Assembly (NCBI RefSeq): GCF_000746845.1
Contig: NZ_KN050846.1
Span: 2,620,963 to 2,684,962, forward strand
Length of the DNA stretch: 64,000 nt
Reading direction: 5' to 3'
Source of the DNA: Altibacter lentus
GTDB taxonomy: Bacteria > Bacteroidota > Bacteroidia > Flavobacteriales > Flavobacteriaceae
The position numbers and the translations under genes are program-made. This document shows positions 51,715-59,423 of this stretch, in pieces (the stretch's first letter is position 1; the number at the start of each line of letters is the position of its first letter). The notes under the pieces are model-generated. The model made no database searches. It was not told where the DNA came from and saw only the letters and a list, made by a program, of their open reading frames with translations.

Positions 51715-52593
51715 TTATTTCGGAAGTTTTAAGAAGGTTCGGGCATTCTCGTAGAGAATCATTCGTTTCTCTTTCTCACTTAAAAAATCCAGGGAATTGA
51801 TGAATTCTATGGATGTTGATATACTTTCCGGCCACACCATTTGATCTGTACCAAACATAATCCTATCCAGTGTTTTGGCCTTTTGTGCCAGTTTAAGAAG
51901 GCGCACCGCATAATCATTGAGCATGGGATCGACCCATAGCAGCACCCCCAGATCGACGTACAAATGTCGGTACATACTCAGCATCCGCACCGCATGTTCG
52001 AAGTATACTTCTCCGCCATGCATGAGATACACCTGTAATTTGGGATAGGTCACCAGCACATCTTCAATGAGATACGGATCGCCCAGGGCAATTCGGAAAT
52101 TAGGACAGCAGCCATAGGGAGTCATTGGCGGACCCCCTCCCGTGTGATACGCCACAGGGATGCCGTATTGTTCGCAAATCTTAAGGTAAGGCGCATATAT
52201 GGGATCGTTCAAGGTGCGTCCGAAATAGACCCCCGCCACTTCGCCAAATACTTTTATCTTCCCCTCTTTGATGAGCTGTTCGAAGGTATCGATGGGGAGC
52301 AGTTCTTCGCTATCCATATACCCGGGAATAAACCGCGCATCTGCCAGTACATATTTCTCGACGCTTTCCATACTGCCACTCACGACCGCATATTCAATTT
52401 GATGTTTATCCATTAAAGCAATGGTCCTTGCCAGATGTTCCTCGGCGTTCTTAGGCGAATCAATTCCGGTGGGATGTGTTCTTCCACCCCAGTAATCGGT
52501 ATCGGTGTAACTGTGCAGGTGTACATCAATGATCTGTGCCTTTACAGACAGCACCACCAAGAGCGCAATTAGCGTAAGGGTATGTTTTTTCAT
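51715..52593 (-). CDS. Cassette gene 21: amidohydrolase-family protein
   Basis: A 292-residue exported amidohydrolase_2 protein (signal peptide, residues 1-19, ending VKAQ) with IDVHLHSYTD, VAYHTGGGPPM, VYLMHGGEVYFE and IMFGTDQMVWPESI. It is a paralogue of cassette gene 11 without the lipobox. It is preceded by the box GTTGTGTTCG (52616-52607). The two paralogues within the array may represent related metal-dependent hydrolases. Confidence 0.87.
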   Translation of the reverse strand: MKKHTLTLIALLVVLSVKAQIIDVHLHSYTDTDYWGGRTHPTGIDSPKNAEEHLARTIALMDKHQIEYAVVSGSMESVEKYVLADARFIPGYMDSEELLPIDTFEQLIKEGKIKVFGEVAGVYFGRTLNDPIYAPYLKICEQYGIPVAYHTGGGPPMTPYGCCPNFRIALGDPYLIEDVLVTYPKLQVYLMHGGEVYFEHAVRMLSMYRHLYVDLGVLLWVDPMLNDYAVRLLKLAQKAKTLDRIMFGTDQMVWPESISTSIEFINSLDFLSEKEKRMILYENARTFLKLPK

Positions 52594-52606
52594 TTCTTTT
52601 GTTTTA

Positions 52607-52774
52607 CGAACACAACCCTTGAGCCGGGGGACCCTAAGGAAGGATCCTGTACCGGGTAACAGGGTATTGTGTGTTGTTTATAACGGGGGGAACTCAAATA
52701 TAGAAAATAATTGGATAGGGGGTGTTTTGGGTTTGGAAAATTGAGGGACCGGAAATGGTCTTTTTATTTTCAGT
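52607..52774 (-). repeat. Spacer with promoter block R7 between the R-M operon and the array
   Basis: Minus strand: the terminator-like GACCATTTCCGGTC (52759-52746) follows the R-M operon, then R7 with TATATTTG (52703-52696), GTTATAAACAACAC and GTTGTGTTCG (52616-52607). It is the first spacer of the array in the direction of transcription. Confidence 0.55.
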
Positions 52775-53674
52775 TTAATAAGTCCGTGGTTGTGTTCGTA
52801 ATACTCGAGTATAAAGTTGATTAATTTCCTTGGAGATTGACATAATTGTTTTTTCAAGGTTTTTCACGTACTTTTTGTTTGTGTAGATATGATCGTCAAT
52901 GGTACTACCTTCGGCAGCATATACCGTAATACGTTTTTTTCGTGTATCTACATACACTCTGAAATCAGGATAATAATCTACTTTGGGTTCTCTCATTTTT
53001 CCGAACACTTTTTCAAGTACTTCTTCCGGATAATTTGGTAAAATTACAACGCGGTATGATACTGCAACATCTATATTATCATAAAAATTTGTGCATGTTG
53101 GATTGTATCCTTCGCTGGTTTCTAATGGAATAAATTTCTTTGTGGTAAACATACGGGATAAAATATCACTCCGACTTTGCAGTTTTTCGAAACTTGTACT
53201 AAGAATCTCAAAATTCACCCCTTCTTCACGTACCTTCTTAGACGTTACAATCTCTGTGGAACCTGAAATGATCTGCCGAATCTCATTGATACAAAGTTCG
53301 CCATTATTGTTGTCCCAAACCTCTTTCTTAGGGAATACGAAACCTGCTTCCCTGTTGAATTGTTCCGAATATTCGTATAGGTTCATTGAACCTACAATGA
53401 TATCGTAATCGTTGAGATATATCTTTGAATGGAGGTTTGGATGGCTTAACAAAGTGAGGTGTTTTAATTTGCTTAGTTTTGATATTTCCGATTGCTTCAA
53501 ACAATCTTCACGACATACCATTAAAATTTCGACCCCTCTTTCATCTAGTTCTACTAAGTGCTCATAAACTTGGGCAGATGTCTTGACATAGGGTACAATT
53601 AAAACCAGTTCTTCTTGTGTTTCATTAAATAATTGTATTAGTCTACTAATAAAATACTCTTTGTTTAAAAACAT
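52775..53674 (-). CDS. PLD-type nuclease-like protein at the end of the type I R-M operon
   Basis: A 299-residue protein with a single phospholipase D-type active site, HSKIYLNDYDIIVGSMN (about residues 82-98, HxK(x)4D(x)5GS). PLD-family proteins with one HKD motif dimerise and may cut DNA; DISARM DrmC is one such protein. It follows HsdM by 27 bases and ends the operon. A C-terminal region (150-295) is of unknown fold. Role in the restriction system is inferred from location. Confidence 0.82.
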   Translation of the reverse strand: MFLNKEYFISRLIQLFNETQEELVLIVPYVKTSAQVYEHLVELDERGVEILMVCREDCLKQSEISKLSKLKHLTLLSHPNLHSKIYLNDYDIIVGSMNLYEYSEQFNREAGFVFPKKEVWDNNNGELCINEIRQIISGSTEIVTSKKVREEGVNFEILSTSFEKLQSRSDILSRMFTTKKFIPLETSEGYNPTCTNFYDNIDVAVSYRVVILPNYPEEVLEKVFGKMREPKVDYYPDFRVYVDTRKKRITVYAAEGSTIDDHIYTNKKYVKNLEKTIMSISKEINQLYTRVLRTQPRTY

Positions 53675-53701
53675 GTTATTGGGGTTTGTTATTTTTTAAC
53701 C

Positions 53702-55219
53702 TTATTCCTTAGACAGTGTGTCCATGATCTCACGAAAACTTTCCAAACCTGCTTCCATATTCTCAATGATTTCCTGTGCTAAGAAATCCGGATCGGGAAG
53801 ATTGTCTAAATCGGTGAGGCTTTTGTCCCGTAGCCAGAAAATATCGAGATTGGTTTTATCTCTAGCTAATATTTCTTCATAGCTGTATTTACGCCAACGG
53901 CCTTCCTCGTTTTCTTCACTCCAGGTTTCTTTACGCTTGTTTCTGTTTTTTGGGTTGTATAGTTCAATGAATTCCTTGAGGTCTTCCAACTGCATGGGTT
54001 TTTTCTTAAGCGTATGGTGTATATTGGTGCGGTAATCATAAAACCAAACATCTTTTGTCCAAGCTTCTTTGGAAGCTGGTTTGTTATCAAAAAAAAGAAC
54101 ATTTGCCTTTACACCTTGAGCATAGAATATGCCTGTTGGCAATCTTAAAACGGTATGTAATTCTGTAGTCTTTAAAAGCTCCTTGCGTACGGTCTCTCCT
54201 GCTCCCCCTTCAAAAAGTACATTGTCTGGCAAGACTACAGCTGCTTCCCCATGTATTTTAAGCAAGGATTTTATATGTTGTAAAAAATTTAGTTGTTTGT
54301 TGGAAGTACTTGCCCAAAAATCCTGACGATTGTAACTTAAATCCTGTTTTTCTTGTTCCCCAACTTCATTAGTACTGGTCATGCTGCTCTTTTTACCGAA
54401 AGGTGGATTTGCCAATACATAATCATAGCGTATGCCTTCATCAGAAATCAAGGCATCAACGGAAGAAATAAAAGACTCCCCATCTATCTCGCCTATGTTG
54501 TGCAGAAACATATTCATCAAACACATTCTACGGGTGTTTGCTACTATCTCATTACCGTGAAAAGTTTTGTTCTTTAAAAAATCCTTTTGCTCTTTGTCCA
54601 GCTTGTTATTGGCCACAATATGGTCATAGGCCGCCAAAAAGAAACCTCCTGTACCACAAGCAGGGTCTATTATGGTTTTTTTAGGTTCTGGGCGGACACA
54701 TTCCACCATTGCTCTGATAAGGGAACGGGGTGTGAAATATTGTCCTGCGCCACTTTTGGTGTCTTCGGCATTCTTTTCCAATAAACCTTCATAGATTTTT
54801 CCTTTTAAGTCTGCACCCATCATCGTCCATTCCTCTTTGTCAATCATATCTATGATTTTTAAAAGTTTGGCGGGATCTTGAATTTTGTTTTGGCTTTTGG
54901 TGAATATTTGTCCGAGCATGCCACTTTCTGTAGCAAGGGTACGTAGCATTTGAGTGTAAAAGGCTTCGAGTTCTGCACCACGTTTGGTGCTTAGGGTTTG
55001 CCAGTCACAAACCTCTGCTTCTTCTTGCTCTGTGCCTTCTATGTCTTTTAAACGCGGGAATACCAGCCCTTTATTATAGGGTGGTTTATTTAGCTCGTCT
55101 GCCATTTTTAGGAATAGCAGGTAGGTGATTTGTTCCAGATAGTCACCATAACCTACGCCGTCATCACGAAGTACGCTTGCAAAGTTCCAGACTTTTGATA
55201 TTATTGAGGATTCGGTCAT
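53702..55219 (-). CDS. hsdM: Type I restriction-modification methyltransferase subunit (HsdM)
   Basis: A 505-residue N6-adenine methyltransferase. The AdoMet motif DPACGTGGF is at about 187-195, the catalytic NPPF in LANPPFGKKSS at about 271-280, and the N-terminal helical HsdM_N (residues 5-130) is present. Length is normal. Stop of the upstream nuclease gene touches its start (no gap), so translation is coupled. Confidence 0.93.
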   Translation of the reverse strand: MTESSIISKVWNFASVLRDDGVGYGDYLEQITYLLFLKMADELNKPPYNKGLVFPRLKDIEGTEQEEAEVCDWQTLSTKRGAELEAFYTQMLRTLATESGMLGQIFTKSQNKIQDPAKLLKIIDMIDKEEWTMMGADLKGKIYEGLLEKNAEDTKSGAGQYFTPRSLIRAMVECVRPEPKKTIIDPACGTGGFFLAAYDHIVANNKLDKEQKDFLKNKTFHGNEIVANTRRMCLMNMFLHNIGEIDGESFISSVDALISDEGIRYDYVLANPPFGKKSSMTSTNEVGEQEKQDLSYNRQDFWASTSNKQLNFLQHIKSLLKIHGEAAVVLPDNVLFEGGAGETVRKELLKTTELHTVLRLPTGIFYAQGVKANVLFFDNKPASKEAWTKDVWFYDYRTNIHHTLKKKPMQLEDLKEFIELYNPKNRNKRKETWSEENEEGRWRKYSYEEILARDKTNLDIFWLRDKSLTDLDNLPDPDFLAQEIIENMEAGLESFREIMDTLSKE

Positions 55220-56662
55220 TTAGTTTTGTTTTTTAATATAAACAACATAGTTGGTTGGAACTAAAAACTGTGTTGCAGAAGGGTTGTAAATTATAAAAAA
55301 GTCACCTCTATTGTTTACTTCATCATAATTATATATTCTAAAAAGCTGATATGACTTTGAATTTTGTTCGGAAAAAGCCATCTCATTTCGTGATAAATAA
55401 AACGGTGTTTTTTCATTACCAGTGGTTGTTTTTACTTCAATATACAAGTCATTACCGTTGTCGTCAAATGAAAGAACATCATAACCTTTTCCATCTTTAA
55501 CTATTTTTACATTTTTAGCTTCATTAAACATGCCCTTTGCGGTTAATCGATTATATTCATAATCTTTTACTAGCTCCTCTCCGGCATCACCAAGTTCTTT
55601 AGCTTCAATACTCTTATTAAGAAAGTTGACATTAGTTTCATTAAAACTAGGATTATAATTTGGAGGAGATGTAAAACCACCTTTAGGAAATTCTCTGAGA
55701 GTTAATGAATTATTAAAAGCTTCTTCAACTGATATATCTTTCCAAACAATATTAATTAATTGATCATAATGTTGATTATTTTTTGAGATAAAATCTACTG
55801 TTTTATCAATTAATCTTGACCAATTATAATTTTCTAAAGAAGTAAAAAGTATTTCTTGCCATCTAATATCACTAGGTATGTATTTTTCACACAAAAGTTT
55901 TTGTTCTTCACTTAATTTGGATTTAGATTCTTGAAAATAATCTAGTTTATAAACCAAAACTTCTCTAAGTGCATCAACACCCACAGTAAAAAATATATCT
56001 TTATTCTTATCCCCAAACTTATAAATACGCGCCCACGTATAGGGCTTGAAGCCAGCTATTCGCTTTCCGTCGAGCCAATCAGGTTTTGACCAATATCTTC
56101 CATTTGAAGTTGTATATTCTAAAGTCTTATTGATTACTTCGTTAGACCAAAGTTGCGTTTTTAACCATACGGTCTCCATTAAAAATTCTTTGGCATTAAT
56201 GTGATCACTATCTTCTGGATTATATGGTTTATCAGCCCACTCTTTAAAGAACTCTAATTCAGCATTATTGAAAAATGGCATATCATATTTAGCATCATCA
56301 TTTAGCTCATAATGTTTAGAGTAATTAACTTCATTATTCCAATAATCTTTTGATTCATTAAAAGCAGCAAACCCATATTGACTATCATGAAGTTTTTTAG
56401 CATTTCCCACCCCTAATTCTTCACATAAGTTATAAAAACCAGGGCCATGGTCACTTTTATCTTTATAAATTGCCCCACTACTTATAAGTGGTCTTTTATT
56501 TAAATATTCATATTCAGAAACCGCGCCTAACTCTTTTGATAATTTTTTACGGTCACCCGCGTTAGAAAAATCTAAACCTAAAAAATTTCCAACATCACTA
56601 TAATTAACAGGGTATCCTGTTTTACAAACATCTATTAAATATTTTCTTAAATCTTGGTTCAT
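55220..56662 (-). CDS. DUF3883-type nuclease-like protein in the type I operon
   Basis: A 480-residue protein whose C-terminal part (about 370-450) has a PD-(D/E)xK-like pattern: GYDVLSFDDNGNDLYIEVKTTTG with Asp, Glu and Lys spaced as in Mrr/DUF3883 nucleases. N-terminal 350 residues are unassigned (perhaps a sensor). It sits between HsdS and HsdM, which is uncommon; standard type I operons lack it. It may be an extra effector, possibly cutting modified or foreign DNA (inference). Confidence 0.75.
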   Translation of the reverse strand: MNQDLRKYLIDVCKTGYPVNYSDVGNFLGLDFSNAGDRKKLSKELGAVSEYEYLNKRPLISSGAIYKDKSDHGPGFYNLCEELGVGNAKKLHDSQYGFAAFNESKDYWNNEVNYSKHYELNDDAKYDMPFFNNAELEFFKEWADKPYNPEDSDHINAKEFLMETVWLKTQLWSNEVINKTLEYTTSNGRYWSKPDWLDGKRIAGFKPYTWARIYKFGDKNKDIFFTVGVDALREVLVYKLDYFQESKSKLSEEQKLLCEKYIPSDIRWQEILFTSLENYNWSRLIDKTVDFISKNNQHYDQLINIVWKDISVEEAFNNSLTLREFPKGGFTSPPNYNPSFNETNVNFLNKSIEAKELGDAGEELVKDYEYNRLTAKGMFNEAKNVKIVKDGKGYDVLSFDDNGNDLYIEVKTTTGNEKTPFYLSRNEMAFSEQNSKSYQLFRIYNYDEVNNRGDFFIIYNPSATQFLVPTNYVVYIKKQN

Positions 56663-56665
56663 AGT

Positions 56666-58225
56666 TTATTTTTTTAATTTCTCTTTTTTTATCCGCTTCA
56701 ACAATTCCCCCGCAGGCTCCCAATCTTTTTCTTTTTTACAGGCTGCTATCTCTGCCTCGGTGAGCAACTCCCCGGCAAAGGCTTTTTTAAGGATGCTTTG
56801 CCTCAGGGCTTCCGATTTTTGTAGATTCTCTGCTATGGTTTCTTCTACCTTATCACAAACGGAAAGGCGGGATTCTATTTGTTGAACTATTTGGTGTTGT
56901 TCTTCTAATGATGGATAAGAAATCGGAGCTTGTCTAATGGTACCCATAGATAAAGACGGTTGCGCGACAGCCTTTACAGCAGACATCATTAAACTTTTTC
57001 CAAATTCAGATTGAAGAAATAGTTCCAAATATTTTGAATTTAAATCAAAATATGGTCTTGCCATTCCAATGTTAGGTCCAAGAAAATACCTGTGATTAAA
57101 AGGAACCATGGCCACATTTCCAGTTCCTGCACCCACAAATACAATTAATAGTTCTCCTCCAAAAATTTGAGAACGTGTAAGCATTTTAACGCTTTCTGAT
57201 TTAACTTTTGAAAAATCTGTTTTCTTAAAGCCATTTGCCCCAGCATTTTCAGCTTTTAAAACAGGTAAATCTCCATTTTCATCATATTTAACATAGTCTG
57301 TATATTCAAAGCCTGCTAACTTGGTAACAAAGCATAGCGATCCTATTTGAGTCCATATCCAATTAATAGGGATAGCCCATTTTCTTTCATTATGACCATT
57401 ATTTGGTGTATCTGGAACTGTTAGTGGTCTTGGTCTTTTTGGTTTTTTTCCATTTTCGCCTTCTTCTTTCCATTTCTTAAGCTCAAATTCCCATTCTTCA
57501 ATTTGCTTATTAAAAAATTCTTGTCTACCAATTTCAATTTGTTCCAACAATTCTTCAGCAGAAGGTAAATCGGTTTGTTTTTCTCGCCATTTCCTCGTCA
57601 ACTCTCCCTCAAACGCTTTTTTCAAAACCGCCTGCCTATAAACCTTTAGCTGCTCCTGGGCAGTCCTTAAATTGGCAATGCCGTTGTCCAGCTCGCTAAA
57701 GAGTTGTTCTATTTTGGCTACTATGGCGCGTTGTTCGGGGAGGGGTGGAAGAGGTAATGGAATTTGCTTTATAGTTTTTGAAGATAAGTGTTTTACAGTT
57801 ACAGCAGAGGTTTCTTCATTAATTGCGTCTAAATAGGGTTGTAAAGAGTTATAAAAAAACTCTTTATCATAATATTTAGATTTAAAAATAAGACGACAAA
57901 CACGTTGGTTTAACAGACCCAATTTTCCAGGCCATTTTGATGCTTTAAAGTCACCATCCATACCAATCAAGAAATCATTTTTCCTTACCAAAAATTCATT
58001 TTTATATTCTCCTGAATATAGATTTTCAGTTTCATCTCGATTAATATCCCTAATTCTTATTAACGGAAGTCCTTCAATACGATTAAATAATTCTGATGAA
58101 AAAGCATATCCATTTTGGACTTTTGCTAAATCTTCTATATAAACTCTTTTCCATTCTTTATTTATTCTCAATAAGACATGTTTATCATCTGCAACAATTT
58201 GATCTGGAGTTATTCCTAATGCCAT
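56666..58225 (-). CDS. hsdS: Type I restriction specificity subunit (HsdS)
   Basis: A 519-residue protein with two target-recognition domains and conserved coiled regions: PLPPLPEQRAIVAKIEQLF (about 173-191) ends TRD1, and PSLEEQHQIVQQIESRL (about 430) ends TRD2. The central coiled coil carries KAFEGELTRKWREK. Determines the bipartite DNA target of the complex. In operon with four-base gap to the nuclease gene. Confidence 0.92.
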   Translation of the reverse strand: MALGITPDQIVADDKHVLLRINKEWKRVYIEDLAKVQNGYAFSSELFNRIEGLPLIRIRDINRDETENLYSGEYKNEFLVRKNDFLIGMDGDFKASKWPGKLGLLNQRVCRLIFKSKYYDKEFFYNSLQPYLDAINEETSAVTVKHLSSKTIKQIPLPLPPLPEQRAIVAKIEQLFSELDNGIANLRTAQEQLKVYRQAVLKKAFEGELTRKWREKQTDLPSAEELLEQIEIGRQEFFNKQIEEWEFELKKWKEEGENGKKPKRPRPLTVPDTPNNGHNERKWAIPINWIWTQIGSLCFVTKLAGFEYTDYVKYDENGDLPVLKAENAGANGFKKTDFSKVKSESVKMLTRSQIFGGELLIVFVGAGTGNVAMVPFNHRYFLGPNIGMARPYFDLNSKYLELFLQSEFGKSLMMSAVKAVAQPSLSMGTIRQAPISYPSLEEQHQIVQQIESRLSVCDKVEETIAENLQKSEALRQSILKKAFAGELLTEAEIAACKKEKDWEPAGELLKRIKKEKLKK

Positions 58226-58242
58226 TAATATTTTTTTGTAAA

Positions 58243-58662
58243 TTATATCTCTTCCAACTTAGAAGAACGAGATGTTACTTTAAAGGAAAACGGACGTTTT
58301 TCCTTGGTTGCTTTTTTAATTATTTCGGGCCAATGTTTTACGAGCATGGATACCATATCCCAGTATTCAAAACCGTTTTTGGAAGGCGGTCTAAAATAAA
58401 CCATTCCTATATTGAACTTTTCACAAAGTTGACGTTGCTCCTTTATCCTATTAATGTTATAGTCTTGGGTGATTACACAATCTTTTCCACTAGAAAGTTT
58501 GGGAATCCAATCTTCGTCCTTGGCTCCTTCGCCAAACTCTTTTTTGATGGAACGAACTTCTATTGGTTCTTTAAGTTTGTGTCTAAAATTAAGAGGAGCT
58601 TGTAGGATATTAAACCCAGAAGCCAAAACAGGTGCAAGATTTTCATCAATATAAACAATCAT
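58243..58662 (-). CDS. PIN-like toxin (DUF5615/VapC45-type)
   Basis: A 139-residue PIN-like protein: MIVYIDENLAPVLA at the start (Asp in DEN), AKDEDWIPKLSSGKDCVITQDYNI (DEDW and TQD as acidic metal ligands) and a C-terminal basic tail. The DEN...DxDW...TxD layout matches DUF5615/VapC45-type RNases. Start overlaps the antitoxin stop by four bases (ATGA). A toxin embedded in an R-M operon can punish its loss. Confidence 0.78.
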   Translation of the reverse strand: MIVYIDENLAPVLASGFNILQAPLNFRHKLKEPIEVRSIKKEFGEGAKDEDWIPKLSSGKDCVITQDYNINRIKEQRQLCEKFNIGMVYFRPPSKNGFEYWDMVSMLVKHWPEIIKKATKEKRPFSFKVTSRSSKLEEI

Positions 58663-59330
58663 GCGGCAGTGCAATATTCAATGGCATCTTTTACCATTTG
58701 TTCCGGCACCTCGTAGATGTACGCTATAAATTCAATGGATTCTCCTGCCTTGTACATGCCATAAAAAGTTTCAGGATAAATATTGTGGTCTTTAAAAACT
58801 GGACTCCCAAATTTACGCGCAGGATCTACGACTATAGATTTTTCTTTACCTAATGGGTAAAAACGGGAAGCAAGATTATTGTCTCCAAAATCTAATTTAA
58901 CAAAGAACATTTGAATTATTTCTAAACTAAATTGCTTCATCCCATTCAATTCTATTGTACCCTGTTTGTGGTTTAAGAATATTCGTTTACCATCACTACG
59001 GATACCATCGAGCACTTCCTTAAGTGCAAAAGGAAATGGAGTTTTGTACCATTCAACCAATTCTGTGTGAGCTTTCATAACCTCCTTTGGCTTTACACCA
59101 GCTTCCGAAAAGCGCATCATAACATAAAATTCTACAAACGTGTGAAAACTTACCGCTCGTGTACCATCCATTTGCCAAGAATATTTCTCACCGTAATTCT
59201 TGCCTAGTTTGTCATCCCAATACTTATTCATCCATAAATAGATTTTTTGGTATGGCAAACGTAGTATTTGGGCAATCTCCGATGCCGTATAAATACCCAA
59301 TCCAATTTGTGGTTTATTTTCGAAATCCAT
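58659..59330 (-). CDS. DUF433/VapB45-like antitoxin
   Basis: A 223-residue protein with a MerR-like N-terminal helix-turn-helix (YTASEIAQILRLPYQKIYLWM, about residues 14-34) and a DUF433-type C-terminus (GSPVFKDHNIYPETFYGMYKAGESIEFIAYIYEVPEQMVKDAIEYC). DUF433 antitoxins pair with DUF5615 toxins. It lies between HsdR and the toxin. ATG 59330 is used; an in-frame TTG is at 59351. Confidence 0.78.
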   Translation of the reverse strand: MDFENKPQIGLGIYTASEIAQILRLPYQKIYLWMNKYWDDKLGKNYGEKYSWQMDGTRAVSFHTFVEFYVMMRFSEAGVKPKEVMKAHTELVEWYKTPFPFALKEVLDGIRSDGKRIFLNHKQGTIELNGMKQFSLEIIQMFFVKLDFGDNNLASRFYPLGKEKSIVVDPARKFGSPVFKDHNIYPETFYGMYKAGESIEFIAYIYEVPEQMVKDAIEYCTAA

Positions 59331-59423
59331 TATGTTTATAGCTGTCCTCAAATGTACGATTTAGGTTTCAAATAGTATGTTAAGTATTTATAAATGCTTA
59401 ATCATCTGACTTATAACTGATTA

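Noticed and set aside
53866-54102. 78-codon frame inside hsdM on the same strand
   Set aside because: It is an alternative frame of a gene with intact methyltransferase motifs.
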